Positions 23,211 through 37,600 of a stretch of DNA of 64,000 nt are shown here, piece after piece. Each line of letters opens with the position of its first letter. Within the stretch, counting starts at the first letter, position 1. Below the pieces are notes generated by a model. That model was not told the origin of the DNA and searched no databases. It saw only the letters and a program-made list of their open reading frames with translations. The DNA is from Acanthaster planci (Eukaryota > Echinodermata > Asteroidea > Valvatida > Acanthasteridae), in contig NW_019091446.1 of NCBI RefSeq assembly GCF_001949145.1, positions 994,277 through 1,058,276 on the forward strand. Direction: 5' to 3'. The translations under genes were made by a program, and so were the position numbers.

Positions 23211-26200
23211 CTTACGTTTGATCCATGAAAAGTTGCATAGCAGTGCCATGTTTTAATATTAAATTTCTTGGACGAAGATGGAAGTTGTTTTTACGACAGC
23301 TGTTACTTTCCACTGTACACTGTAAATGTACTGTACATGTAACAACAGTCATCAAACAGTCATTGAATCACCTCCACCCACTATCTTGAAAAAAATGTTG
23401 TCTTTTCTTTGTCGGAACTGGACAAAAAATCTTGCAGTGTTTGTGTGCATTGCGTTAGTCCCCACTCGGCATACATATACATAAAACAGGCATGTAAATC
23501 CTGAAAGTATAAAGATATACAGTGCACACGTGTACATGTACCGTTATAGTTGAGGAAAGAGAACGGAAAAACGTCAGAAGAACCTGCCTTCTCTTGGAAG
23601 GAAATGTCATATTTATCAGTTCAGATGAATACAATAAAAACAATCTCAAGCATTACTCAGATCACAGTCGAAGTCTAAAATTGTGAAAGGTAAATATAAT
23701 TGATCTCATTTGACCCCAGAAGCATGTTCCTGAGATTTATTTTTTACCCAAGCTCGTCAATCAGGATCAAAACTACCAGTATGAGTCCAGTCATTTTTTA
23801 CTGGTTAACATGATTAAACTGAGGCCAACTTGTACATGTACATGTACATTGTACATGAAACTCAACTGTTAGTGTCAACTAATTAGAGCTGCACACTAGC
23901 TGGTATCCTGCACACTTGCATGGTCTGGCCTTGTTAATCACATATGCAAACCTGTCACAGTGCCGATTTCAGTACCCTTAACACCGATCTAGTTTGTTCA
24001 TTCATCTGTGCCAATAACATCACAAGCTGTATACCATTGCAAAGAGGGCATTCTGCTCTTTCTAGAGACATATTTCTCTTTCTCATATATGAAATAGTTT
24101 TGCTATTACAGTAATTTTTATCTTGGTATGCTTTTTATGTGGACCCCCTGTAATGTAGGGCTTTAACCCATTCACTATGGGATACTGCTGCAGTGCAAAC
24201 TTTCATAATGGTACTCACTGTACTGTGTCCATTCTAGTCAGCAACTGCAGTGTCACCTGGCACCTTTTGTGTGGGTTTTCCACATGATCACAACTGGAAG
24301 TCGGCAGTCATTTGTGAATGCTTTAGGATATACCTTTAGGTTCCTTTTTGGCATTTGAGTTTGAACCGAATTGCAGGAATGAGATTTCTCAGCTTTTTAG
24401 CTGATTTCAGTTTTTTGGTTGTGGATTTCAGCTTTTTTCCTCACTGGCTGTGTACAAAAGTGTAGGAGATTTTCACAGTTCAGCTTCTTTATGCCTTTTT
24501 TCGGCCGTTTTCAGCTGGAATTGAATGGTAACATTACAATACCAGCACCTTTTTTACATGTAAGCATGGGTTGTGATATGTGTGTGTCTTGGTTGTGAAT
24601 GGGTAAACTGGAGTACTTTTTATGGGGCACATTACACACTTACCATTTGCTATTTAGAGCTCATAGAAAACTGAACAGTACAAGGTCGACGGTTGCTCAC
24701 TGGTGTTCAAATTCAATCATACCCGAACAATGGAATGACATCATGTGCCATATATAGACCTTGCTCAGTACTTCACCAACACCTGCCCGATTTTTCAGTC
24801 AGACGATAGGAATAGTCAATTCTTCCATCTCATATCTTGCTGCATTAACTGGAGATTCCTGGAAAACTAGAGAAAACTAAACCGGATGTCGGTAGAAAGA
24901 CTCCGTAAGTATCACTGAATAAATTGGCTATGGCTGACTTGCCCTATCGGTGCAAAATGTGCATGTGAATTTGAATTTTAATGAGAACCTGTAACATTCT
25001 TGCAATTTGGCTTACTGGGCCACAATAAGAATAAACTAAACGAAATGAAACGTATTGCAAGTCATTCTCTGCCATGTGCATCAAGTGATTTCATAGGGCG
25101 AGAGCAGAGTGGTGAAAGGTCATCATGTTGCACAAGAAATTCAGGCTGTTTTGGCACTACGCATCTTTAAAACTGTTTGTAAAATATCTACTGAAGGTTT
25201 GTTATTTTAGAAATTACCAAAAGAAAGTAGGGAATCACATATTTGTTACTGGAATTTATCTGTCCACATCAAAATTGAAATACCCTGGTGTAAGTGGCCA
25301 AAATGTGAATAAGAACAATAGTTACCAGTATGTTCCTTTCCCCGAGAAGGAAGCAGTCATTTCAGCAAACCTGGGTGATATTGCCTTGTAGTAATGACCC
25401 CTCTTATGCTGACATGCTGTGTTTGCACGCGCAAGTGGACATCACACCTTGTAGGCCCACAATGCAACATTTGGCAATTTCCAGGCTTATGACTATCATC
25501 TGACGTATTGGCAGTTTTCCTTGCTCTAGCATTGGTCCAGCGTCTCTCCCTTTGTCATCTTTGTGGGAGGTCATGGGGACATCCTGCTCATTTGCATTTT
25601 TCATAAAGTGCTGGTGGAAACATGTACATGTGCATTTATAAAACACTGTCCTGTGAGAGGTGAACATGAACGTGTACGCTGTCATGATTGTGTATTACTG
25701 CAGTAACAGTAGTCGGTGTTGAAGTCGAGACCATCATAATTTCCTGCAAGTCCATCTCACCGGTCCATCAAGTTTCAAACCAGTGCACCAGCTGCATGTA
25801 TTTACATGCACAGGTAGCGTACATAGTGTATGATATGTGTTCAAAAGAACTCTACATGTACGACGACAAATTATTCATGGTTTATGAAATATGTTAATTA
25901 TATTATTATTTTATTTCCAAATCCCCTGCAGCAGTGTTAGCTATGATCACAGAAAAGTTATGCATTGAATATACATATGCACATGTATGCAGAGTAAAAC
26001 TCATACATTGTACATGTTGTACATGCGTAACGTTGAAATGTACACATTTACTGGCAAGCACTTAAATGATAAACAAATTGACTGCGACTGAATGGAATCA
26101 TAAAGGGACTTATTGAAGAACTTGACTGCAGCACACGTACATAGCAGAACATACATGTATGCACATTGTGTACATGGACTGTACACCTTCATTCCATGTG

Positions 26201-27464
26201 CGTGTACCGTTCATGCAGGTGTCAAACATGGTCCTCTCTGGGCTGGTTTGAATTATCAGTATTATGGTATGTACCTTCATGTATTTGAGGTACTGTATGT
26301 GTACTTGCACATGTACATGTACGGTGGACGCACTATGACAGGAGGGCGATATTTGGTCTTGGTAAAATCTTGTGTTTACTCAAAATTTATCCACTTCAAA
26401 TAGCGCCCTCCTACGGTACATGTACATGAACATGTACATGTATGGTGTCTGCCATTGCTTGAAAAAGACTACCGGTAATGGGAAGGGGTGTGCCCGCAAA
26501 GTTCATTACCTGAAGAAAGGATCGATCCGTCCAGACTTGCCGACCGCCGATGACTAAATGAAATGAGGGTGGAGAGGAGAAGGAATGAAGTTCCACAGCT
26601 TAGTGTTAGCCATGGACATTTAACCCTAACACTCCTCAGTCCTCCAACAGGTGAAGGATTGAAGAGGGTTTTAAATACTGGCAAATGTACAGTACGCTAG
26701 GCCTGCATGAACTCACATACATGTACTTTATGATAGAACAAGCTTCCTGCTAGTGAAACTAACAAAACACCGACAAATCCATGTAAGAGACCTATTGGTA
26801 ATACCATACCTGTACCTCAGTTCCCTGTTCAACTTAGTTCTGCAGTTGAAGTACATGCAGGCGCACCTGTACGTACGCCAACCCCACAGCATACTGCGAG
26901 TATGATACGTGTAGTTGCTCTAGAGTCCTTGTCATGGTGCATACAAGTTTTTCTGGTAAAATCCCCAGGTGAGAAATCCAAAACTGTAATTGTCATAAGC
27001 ATTTCTCTGTAAAGTCCCAGAATCTATATTAAGCATTTGCTTGCACTTCTCTGCTCATGTTTCCCAGAAGGGATGGAAGGACCGATGCGGTGCTTCGTTA
27101 TGCCAAGTAGTGTCCGGTACGCCTCTGCTGGCACATGTAGCTTGAAGAGTGCCACCTGTCGAACAAACATGAAATATTATTATTCATAAAAGTATACAGA
27201 TACAAGTTATTCCCCTAGGTAAACATACGTGTATATCGGTACAGGTTTAGTTCTTGGAAATTCCAATTGGCTGTGTCTTACATGTTACCGGCCAATCAGA
27301 ACAGTGAAGTGCATCAGTAAGAGGACAGAGCCTATAGCTGCTATCTGATTGGATGGCACTGACTGCACTATTTTGCATAAGTGGGTTGTGGGTTTGGGAT
27401 GGGAATTCCCTGCTCCCCTTTTAGAGACTTCCAATGAGGCACATAAATAGCAGGGACTTTCCTC
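23211..27464. other. Gene-free region rich in ACATGTAC words
   Basis: Contains many short palindromic runs such as TGTACATGTACATGTA, TACCGGTA and ACGTGTACATG, for example near 23,835, 26,300 and 26,420. A CCTCAGTCCTCC-type repeat fragment lies near 26,620-26,660. No supported coding exon. Confidence 0.5.
24750..24904 (+). promoter_or_regulatory. Candidate promoter and non-coding first exon (possibly TTC3)
   Basis: A TATATA box at about 24,750-24,757 is followed ~30 bases later by TCAGTAC-type initiator sequence. A strong donor, GTAAGT, lies at 24,905, with an ETS-like ACCGGATGT just upstream. The first TTC3 coding exon begins with an acceptor, so a non-coding upstream exon must exist; this is one candidate about 6.7 kb away. 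Speculative. Confidence 0.2.
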
Positions 27465-27476
27465 TTGCTCACACAC

Positions 27477-27925
27477 ACATGTATATGTACATGTACATGG
27501 AGTGCACATGTACATGTACACGTAGTGCACATGTACATGGAGTGCACATGTATATGGAGTGCACATGTACATGTAGTGCACATGTACATGTACATGTACA
27601 TGGAGTGCACATGTGCATGTACATGGAGTGCACATGCACATGTACATGGAGTGCACATGCACATGTACATGGAGTGCACATGCACATGCACATGGAGTGC
27701 ACATGCACATGTACATGGAGTGCACATGCACATGTACATGGAGTGCACATGCACATGTACATGGAGTGCACATGCACATGTACATGGAGTGCACATGCAC
27801 ATGCACATGTACATGGAGTGCACATGCACATGCACATGGAGTGCACATGCACATGCACATGGAGTGCACATGCACATGCACATGGAGTGCACATGCACAT
27901 GTACATGTACATGGAGTACATGCAT
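27477..27925. repeat. Palindromic minisatellite, ACATG/GTGCACATG units
   Basis: About 450 bases of units of roughly 24-30 bases made from (ACATGT)n or (GCACAT)n followed by GGAGTGCACATG. The left part is rich in ACATGTAC and the right part in ACATGCAC. Nearly every frame on both strands is open through it, because the words lack stop codons. Those frames (His/Met/Cys/Thr repeats) are artefacts. Confidence 0.9.
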
Positions 27926-27929
27926 GCTG

Positions 27930-30900
27930 CCTGGTACTGATAGTGCACATGTAACCAGATCTGCTGCCTGATAATTGAACGTCTCCACTAATGATGTATA
28001 AACCAGCTAGGGATGAGTTGTGTACATGTACAATCAAGGGGCAAACCAGGCCAGGCACAAGATTAAAAATGGCGGTTCATGTAATGGCAACCCCAGCTGC
28101 TGATAACATGTGTACTGTATTCACATGTGCATGGCAGTGGAAAAATTTTCCATTGGCCTGACTTGTACATGCATGTAGGGCCTACACACAACTTACGCAC
28201 AACTGTTCACACATACAGCAATAGAGCAAGGAACAGCATGGCCACGGTTCATGTACATTTTCAAACTGAGTTCTGTGTACATGTAGGTACATTTACTTGC
28301 ACATGCAGTGTCTGTAGTGTACAGTACATGAGTTTGTCTCTGCATTCAGTTGGGGACCTTGAACAATAGAGGACAATAAGGTCCCCGATTGACAGAGGGT
28401 CCCCGATTCAAAACATATGGGTGGTCTTGTAAAAAAGTTAAAGTACAAACAAAAGAGGAACAATAGGGGGTCCCCAGTTGCAGGCAAATACACACTTGGG
28501 TGTACATGTACATGGACGGTGGATTTGATGGTGGTCTGGCCATATCATACTCTGGCACTCCGGGCAGATAGAGCTTGCTACTGGTACATGAATATATACT
28601 GCATACATCATAATTTGAGAGTGACTGCAAGTGAGGGGAATATGGGAGATTTCTACCAGGGCGAATGGCACATGTACATGTAACCCCTAACAATCACATG
28701 AGATGACATGAGATTCAGGTTTTGAACAGTTGAAGACTTGTCTGTACATAAATCTACATGGGTCCATGTACGTCCACATGTACATGTGCTCCTGAGAAAG
28801 TTTTTGCACCTGTGCACCTTGTAAGCATAAGGGAAGTGGGTTAATAGGCTAAACACTGAGGAAGGAACACATAAGCTGTCCATATCGACAATTACACCTT
28901 TACAGTGGACTTGCCCTCCCTTATCCAAGTTGTAACCCCTCCTTCCCATTCGCGGGTGCATGTGTCTCTGCTGTGCTTGGTGTTATCAGTCCTCTGATCC
29001 TGGTAGAATCAGGTTGCCAGAAGTTTTTGTGAAAAAACCCAAGGACTCGAGAGTTACAGTACACATGTACAAGTACCAATACGAGGACATGCAGGAAAGT
29101 CTGCTCTGGCCAGTTTGCAGTGGTTTGCAAGGATAGGCTAAAGTATTGCACGGGGGTTGCAGTCTCTAGTTATACTTTTACTGCTATTTCAAGCAGTGTA
29201 TGCATACATACATACTTGTACATGTAGTGTCTTATAGTTTCTACATGTAACTCTTTGGAAGTTCAAAGTGGCTTCATTGGACCAAGGTCTAGTACTCAGG
29301 TGATTGGCCTTATCACTGTGATGTACCCGTACACGTCCATAATATGGGACACTTTATTTGAACATCCACAATTATTTGATGTTTGCATCCAGAGTACATG
29401 TACGACTTGTACGTGTTCGCAAACCCTAGTTTTAAACAGCGTAACTCTGATAATTTCATTCAATCTGTAGGGTGTGTGTCAAATGGTTAAATACTAATAT
29501 TCAGTCTTTTATTGAAGAGTGGAATGTTTCTTTTTTCGATTCAATTATTTATACATTTACACGTTCACATACATCCAGTACAATAAAATCAAATGGTGTT
29601 TTTCCCAAATACTGTCATGTGCTATTAAAAGCTTCGCTGAATGATATCTGTAAATTATTCTTTTCCGACCTTTCACCGGGTACACGACAACATGTACGGT
29701 AGTACTCTGTAGGTTTATGATTACAAAATCAGTGTGCGTGTATGTGTGCATAATTTGTGTGACATCAGTTTAGCTCATCCGAAATGGTGAAATGTCAGTG
29801 TGACACATAGACTTCAGAGGTAGTTGTACATGTATCAGTCAGTAGCCTTTATGTAGATAGTCTTGGTTCCAGTACTGGATGCTCACATGTATATAAATAT
29901 ACCGGTACACTCACTGTATTTACATGTAGCTTGTACAGATGAATATTGCACGCGTACATGTGGACAGTTTACATTGGTTCTGACCTTTTGAACGGAAAGG
30001 CCATTGGAATAAAGAAACAAAATCCATTATTAGTCAGTTAGTGGCCTAAAGAACTTGACATGTATGTACCGGTACAGTGTACCGTCCCAACTGGTGACTT
30101 TTTGGTCTCGTTTTATTGCTTTTAAATTTGCCATGTCCACACACATGCCTGTGTGCCCGATCCAAATTGAGCTTTGTTGGGCGCATTTAATCATTGTGTG
30201 TTGTTTTTCATATACACATGTGCATTTTCCATCTTTGCCGGTATCTCCATCTTATCTTTCCTGACTTTCATGGACATGAACATGTACGAGTACATGTACA
30301 TATACATTGAATTAGAAATTCACAGAATTCTTGTTCATGCAGTAAACCACAAGTTGATGCTGTCTTGATATCAATTGGTCAACCTTTAAAAGCTTTCATT
30401 GATACACAGAATAGAGTTAGGTCGTTTGTTCATTTTGTCTGTGGTTTTTGTGCCATATGGCAAATGAACATGTGACTGTAGGGTGGCTTTCAGTGACTAG
30501 GGGAATACCCTACATGCAGTTATGGTAGGGTTTCCCCAATTGCGCAATACAGTACATTGGCGGGAAAAAGATGTTTCTGGCTATTTCCTTCATGGAAGTC
30601 AGTTCTCACAGACCTAATATATCAACTGGGGTTAACTTTGAACTCAAGAAGCCACATTTTGGACCATTGTCAGTCGTTGGATGAGTCGTGTGGTTTTCAG
30701 CTCACAGGTGAATTAGCAGATCTGTAATGTGCTTGAGAAATCTCAGCTTGTAATGAACTTGTTGATGTTAGCAGGTGACTGTGCTGTGTGGTTGTTGAGG
30801 TTCAACTGTGACATTTTTTCCCTCTTTTAGTACTAAGTTTGAATCATTGTTGCGTACTGCACATGGATCGGGACATGTGTACCTACTCAGGTTATTTACA

Positions 30901-31635
30901 AGTTGGCCTTAATTTCCTTCCTTAATTTTCACATACATTGTATATGGTACATGTGCACATGTACTTTACCAGGTTTTTGCAAATGGTTAAATTTTTGCCC
31001 TTCATTTTATTCGTTAGTTTACGACATTCCTGCACAAAGCCGTTAATTACCATCAATGAAATTTATGGCAGTCTTCAGGCTGAGCTACATGTATGAGTAG
31101 TAATTCCATCAGATATCTCCAGAATTTTCTCGTCTTAAGAGTGATCAGTTCATTTTGCCTTGAGATAGTCAGCCTACCAGCCGTACATATTATACATGTA
31201 CATGTACCATGTACGTGTATTTCTCAGAAATATCCTCAGTCAGCATATTTAGGATTTTCTGTTGGAGGAGAAGACCCCCAGAGTGAACGGTGTCTTTCCG
31301 TAAAGACATCACAGCGACACAGTGTTATAGTGTCCTCATTTGTCAGAGCGTGGAGAGATTTTATTTGATTCCAAAATTTCACTTTTCATTGAGAGTAACC
31401 GAAGCGAGATTTCAGTTTCAAAGAGTCTTTACGAGGAGTAGAATAGTTAGACGATGTACAGTACGTTCCTAAGTACATGTAAAATTCACATTGTGAAATC
31501 TTTAATTAGTGTGTTTGGGGTATGATAATGTATTCTGCAGTCAGTCATTCAGTAGGCCATATATTTGTTGGAAAGCTTGATACAATGCATCAAGTGATAA
31601 AAATCATTGTTATTTATATCCTGTTTTCATTTCAG
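27930..31635. other. Gene-free region upstream of TTC3
   Basis: ACATGTAC-rich sequence with one MITE copy (28,340-28,500). No coding exon supported. It may hold 5' untranslated exons or the promoter of TTC3. Confidence 0.45.
28340..28500 (+). mobile_element. MITE with GGGGACC/CAATAG ends (family R, copy 1)
   Basis: Shares the order AACAATAG(A/G)GGAC, AAAACATATGGG(T/A)GGTCTT, then CAAAAGAGGAACAATAGGG with 33,779-33,956. Its ends are inverted: GTTGGGGACC at the start and GGTCCCCAGTTG at the end. Non-coding. Confidence 0.7.
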
Positions 31636-31653
31636 ATATTCTGAATTTCAATA

Positions 31654-34600
31654 ATGGAGGATTCTCTGTCAATGGTAAGTACTGACGTGACCAGCCACTA
31701 GCAAGATTTGAGGGTTTTACCAGGTGAAAGGACAGTGCAGGTCGGGGAAAGTTTACAAATGTACATCATAGTCTTGCCAAATACACTTCTGAACTATTCC
31801 TTGGGTACTGTACTGTATGGAGAAGTTGGAAATTGAAAATGACTATAAAGTGATGCACTGTGTCAACTACCGGTAGCTTGAAGCTATGTGTACATGTACT
31901 GTACGTGTACGTCACTGTGATATGCTCTTAATTTCCTCCAAAAACTGCACTATACACTAAATGTAAACCGTAAAGGATTCACAGGTGCACTTTTATGCTG
32001 TTGTACATGTAAGAGCATCGCGAGAAACACATCTACATGGATCTTCAGAAACTCTCTATAGACCTAAAAATATATACATACTACAAATAAAGGGGTCCCA
32101 AAGTATGACTTTTTGTGTCCCTGTTATAAGTCTGTTTAATTTGACATGGAAATATCACTGAAATTGATTTCAAACTATTTACAGTATATTTGTTTGGCAG
32201 GTAATTTGCAATAATTCTCCACTCTTGGAAATTAGAGAATGTGTTCTGAACTTACTAAATGATGATGTGACAGGGACATGAAAAAACATGGACCCCTGAT
32301 TTATAGAATGACCCACATGTAAAACATAACGATGTCATACATGTACATGTACGTTTGTTTATGGGTATGCTTTCCTATTGGTCTTGACGGACCGTGTTCC
32401 ACATCAATGCTATAAAAAAGTACCCATCTTGATGTCCTTATGTTTTTGGTCTATTTTTTCGCTCTGTATGTTGTACCCATGTGCAAGTGACTCTGAGTAT
32501 GCATTTTCCCCCTTTTTCCTTCTTTGTACAGAGCAAAAAAGAATGCCAGCAGTGGCTGAAAACCATAAGCAATGAAGACAGATACAGGCCGCTTGCTCGG
32601 ACGTTAAGAATGCGGGTGATGGCGCCCTATCTATATGGCATGGACTATCTACCCCCAAAGTGGCGGGCGTGGATGGCAGAGGCGGACTTTAAGCCTCATA
32701 TAGAGTGAGTATTATGAGTGAGTTTCCTACGAAGATATCCGCAGTTGTACTGGTATGTACAAATGTGGCACCGGTCTACATGTATATTGTAAAACTCATT
32801 TGTCAGAAATGAGTTAAAGGCTGGTTTGTGCTTAGTGCAAAAGTAAAGAACATTGTGAATTTGTGATGGCAGATCAAATATTTGCACTTTGAATTTGCAA
32901 AAGTTAATCACATTTGAACTTGTGTGAATCTTGATACAGATGTTTTGTGATGTCACATTTGCCTGAAGTACTGTATGAACCAGATAAACATGTAACATGG
33001 TCATGTCAGAGAGGGTTGGAAAATCACAGTCAGCACATGCACATGTATGCATTGCCTGTTTAAAGGACACTATTGTCCAACAATTAACTGCCTTGGGTGT
33101 GGTATTATTCTCAGTTTTGTAAATGAGACCATTATAAGACTTTCACAAGGTCAGACACAAGGCCAGACACAAGACCATCACAAGACCATCACAAGACCAG
33201 TCACAAGACCATCACAACACCATCACAATACCAGTCACAAGACCATCACAAGACCAGTCACAAGACCAGTCACAAGACCATCACAAGACCAGTCACAAGA
33301 CCATCACAAGACCAGTCACAAGACCAGTCACGAGTACAGTGTACATGTACATGTAGCTGGGTGAGTGACGACAAAGGAATGCTTTTGTCACAGTTCATCT
33401 GAGGACTTGAATTCAGACTAGAGGTATTATGTTGGTCTTGTCATGGTCTTGCGGGATCTCGTGACGGTCTCAAGAGGTCTCCCCATAACACTGAACATAA
33501 CACTGGTACTGAAGTGGTACCCCACAAGAATTTCAAGAAATACATGTAGATATTTCAAATATACTCAAAAAGGAGGAATTTTCAAGTGCCATTCATCCGT
33601 CGCAAATTGAAGTGTTCTACATAAGGGACATAGACATGTACAGTCAAAATTTCGACCCAGGAAACTGAATTTGGTTGAAATGGCAGTGATTTGAAATTTT
33701 TTTCGGTATTGTGTGGGAGTTTTGTACACGAGAAAAAAGGAGATACCCCACAAGTATACTGGTACATATGTAAGGGTGAGTGTGTAAACTCCTTCAATCG
33801 TGGGCCTATAACAATAGGGGACAGTAGGGTCCACGGTTGCCGAAGCGTCCACGGTTGGAAAACGTGTACAAAACATATGGGAGGTCTTCCGAAAAAGTTG
33901 AAGTATGAACAAAAGAGGAACAATAGGGAGTCCACGATTGAAGGCGTTTACACACTTGTGTGTGTGTACACGTACATGTGCACATGTACATGTATGTACA
34001 AGCACAACAGCTGAGTACCGTACATGCACCGTACATCCAGTTGGACAGTTCAACCAGTTGACCGCTTCTTTGAATACGCAGATATCTAGAATGTGTTACC
34101 AAAATCCGAAACTCACAGAGAATGGATTCAGGATGACACAAGCATCCATCTGTATGAAGTGGCCAAAGGAGGCTGCATGTTTGGAACCTGTACTCTTGTT
34201 GTTCATCAGGCCATAGCAATCAGTGCTGTTTTCAAAAGTAGCCAGATAAGACAGTACATGTACAGTACTTACCGGTAGCTGTCATGTGATATTTCTTTCA
34301 AGCGTACGCTCAGGGGGGTTTTCCACTGGCACATGGATGTACCTGGTACACTGTATCTTCTACAAAATTCAGCAGGGCATATGGATCCATCTATTGACAT
34401 ACTGTAGCTGGCTTTTGTTCATGAAGTACAATTCATCACTGGCTGCCACATGTACTGGTACATGTAATCCTGAGCACCTGTGCCCACGGTGGCTTTGTGG
34501 TCTGATGCGGTATGCTGGAGTAGTGGTAGTGGTGAAGTGAACTACTGTACATGTATGCTTGCTGCACTTTTGTTATTTCAGGCTAGGAGGTGAAGCTTCA

Positions 34601-37600
34601 GGTATCTTGCGTTGAGCCCCGCAGGTGTCTGATCAAGTTTGTTAATTAATTGTTCCCTTTCCTATTTCAGTTCAATTTATTGAAAGGTTGATATTCCTCT
34701 CTAATTTTCATGCAAGGTTTTCTCATAGCAAGAAGCAAACGGGTAATTCTAGAAAATTAGTGATCCAATTTTTTTTCGTGGCCCTGTCTCATCTGATTAA
34801 GTTTGAACAAAGTCTCTAATTTCCAAGAGTATCAAATTAAAGCAAATTACCGGTACATGTACCTGCCAAGCAACTAAAAATACGAGCAGTTTGAAATCAA
34901 TTTCAGTCATACATGTATGTCCGTGCCAAATTACACAGTTCAGGTATAACAGGGCACCCAAAAATGTCACACTTTTTGACCCCGAATTTATAGAATGACC
35001 CAAATGGCCTGTCAAGAGGAAAACTGTTCACTAGAGCATCTTTACCATTTGTCTTTACCGGTATATCTGCTAGTCAGCTTTCAACCACAGACTTTCATTG
35101 CTCTTGTCCTACGTTTTTCTTGGAGAATGTTTGTCGTTGGTAGGGTATAGGAAGAGGTTTGGGACATTTCTTTCACCATCTGAAAGGAGACTTTATTTTT
35201 ACCAAATTGTTTTCGTTTAACCCTATTTGTCTGGCCCCACTTTCATTGCTCATGACTTATAAAAATTCAGGATTTCATTTGGTTGTTTTTTATTTAAATG
35301 TTTACTTTTTTAATAGTACATGTATATGGTACTGGTGTAGATGTAAATTGTTTCAATTATCTTATTAATCCGTACCCTTTGGGACTGGTTAGATCATGCA
35401 GAATCTAGTTGGATCCATACTGTCCAAATTACATGTTCTGTTACAGATCTACAGTACATTTACATAGATGTTCTGTACCTGTACAGTAGATGTGGACATC
35501 TTTTAACGTTTTTATCGTAGTTTCAGATCATTGTCACCGTGCATACATTGTACATTTACAGTAGATTGATCTCTTTTCTATTAACCCTAACCCCCTAGGG
35601 ACCTTTGAAATCCTACACAAGCTTGTTGGGTTCAGCATGGTTTTAAGCTCAAGTGCAGATTCAACTTTGTGTAATATTCTCCATAGTTCCCTACAAAACA
35701 TTTCACCTTTGATACCAAGTGCATTTGAGGGATGAACGTTGGTAAAGTGGAAATTGAAACTCCAAATTAGCTGTTTGTGGTTTCATTTACATGCAGTAAC
35801 CAGTGGTTACGGTGCGTCATTGAAACCACACTGCACAGTTTGAAAAACAGACATTTTTTTTGGAAATCATGGGCACTATTTAAAACTACTGGTAACATTG
35901 ATTTTGCAGAGCCATGAAAAATCAAGTGATCCATATTGAAAATGAAGAACTGACAAAGGATAAAATAAACTTAAACTTGTAATTTTAAAAGTTGGAGCTG
36001 TAATTCCCCACAAAGAGAGGATATTACTTGTAAATGAAAATAATAGCTCACTGAATTACCCGCCTTTCTACTCAAAGTAATCTAAAGAATAACAAAGTTA
36101 TACAAACAAATATCTTTTGGGTGTTCAACTTTGAACTAATGCTAAATACATCTGTCAGGAAAGGACCCCTGATCCAAAACAACTTAACATGCAGTGGTGG
36201 CCATTCAGATATTTGCATATTTCGTAAACTAGAGGTACATGTGCATATGTACAGTGTACATGTATTGGTAGGTGTATTGGGTAAATTGACCCACATGTAC
36301 AAGGTATGCAGGTGGATGTTTTGCAATCAGTGAGGGGATCTCCCCTTCTGTCATGTGACATACTGTGCAATCGGTTTGGGAAATATGTAAATGTATGCGC
36401 AGGCTTACAAATGTAGTTGTACCAGTACATTGTACATGAAGGGGTTGTAACTACTGTAGGTGCGATTATATGGGGGGGAGCTGTACCCCCCCCCTAAATT
36501 TTTATCTTCCCCAAAAGAAAATTTATTATTAGATGCTGCGTGCTTTTGTCCATTAAGTTTTTAAAGCTGGTGTACATGTATATTACTGTATACTACCAGA
36601 CTACCAGTACGTCTACCATACGTGTACATGTACTTGTAATGAAAGTTGTGAAAAGTACAAGTACACGTACATGTACTGATGCATGTACATGTAGATCAAT
36701 ATACCGGTACTTTACATTATTGTACGTGTACATGTAAAGGTTATAAATTTCCTGCTCTTGTTTTGTATTTCTCATTTCAAACCATACAGAATCTTGTGTA
36801 CATGTACATGTAGGTCTACCCTACTACACTTTGAAATATATATACATGTACTGGTACATGTCCACGTACATGTACATGCACCGGCAGCAAACAACATGTA
36901 ATGTATGTATTTTCCTCCTACCTGTAGATGCAGAGGCATTAGTTTGGATGCAGAAGAAATATGCATCAGCAACTGACAAATGAAGCATGCAAACAAAGTG
37001 CCTTGTTTAGGGGACAAAAGTGTGTGGGCAAAATGGCAGCCCAGTTTGTGCATTGGACGTTGTGAAAAGTGGTTCGAATGCCATGTACAATTTTTCTCGT
37101 AAAGTTGTTGCAAATCTAACCCATATTTGGAGCATAACTCATGTTGTTTCATTTTTCTTGGTTGCAGAAAATGGTTAGAAGTAGAACCTATTGAAGTTGA
37201 GGAATTTGACAAAATAGATTTATTGAAAGATTTACTCCACCTGCTTTCCTCACAGATTTTAGTAAGTACCTGTATTTTTGTTTAATCTTCTACATATAAT
37301 TACCGGTACATCAATCGAACACTTTGGGTGAGGGATTTAGGACATGCCTACAAAAGTACACGTAGGTGTGATTTGTCATATTCCAACGTGCATTAAAAAA
37401 GACCCCCTAAAAACAAAACGCTGCTTCACCGTGTCCCAAAGTACCGGTACAGTGTACACTGTACGTACATGTACGTATACGCCAGGTGCCACAGACTTGT
37501 CAAGACCTGCTCTGAATATGCCAGTGGACAAGTACTGTACTGCTCTTGGAAGTTAAAGGAAAATGACATTGAAACAAGCCCCCCCCCATTTTCTTGTGTC

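Noticed and set aside
24880-24904. Upstream coding start for TTC3 at the ATG in ACCGGATGTCGG
   Set aside because: Splicing it to 31,636 gives a phase that puts the following exon out of the TTC3 frame; the in-frame TGA at 31,642 also supports MEDSLSM as the start.
27285-28058. Several overlapping 110-257-codon frames on both strands
   Set aside because: They arise from the ACATGT/GTGCAC minisatellite, which has no stop codons in most frames; the His/Met/Cys/Thr repeats have no splice signals or domain character.
33140-33335. CRISPR-like regular array
   Set aside because: Units are only 11-12 bases with no unique spacers, and the genome is eukaryotic.
33047-33364. 105-codon repeat frame
   Set aside because: Same ACAAGACC array family; not coding.
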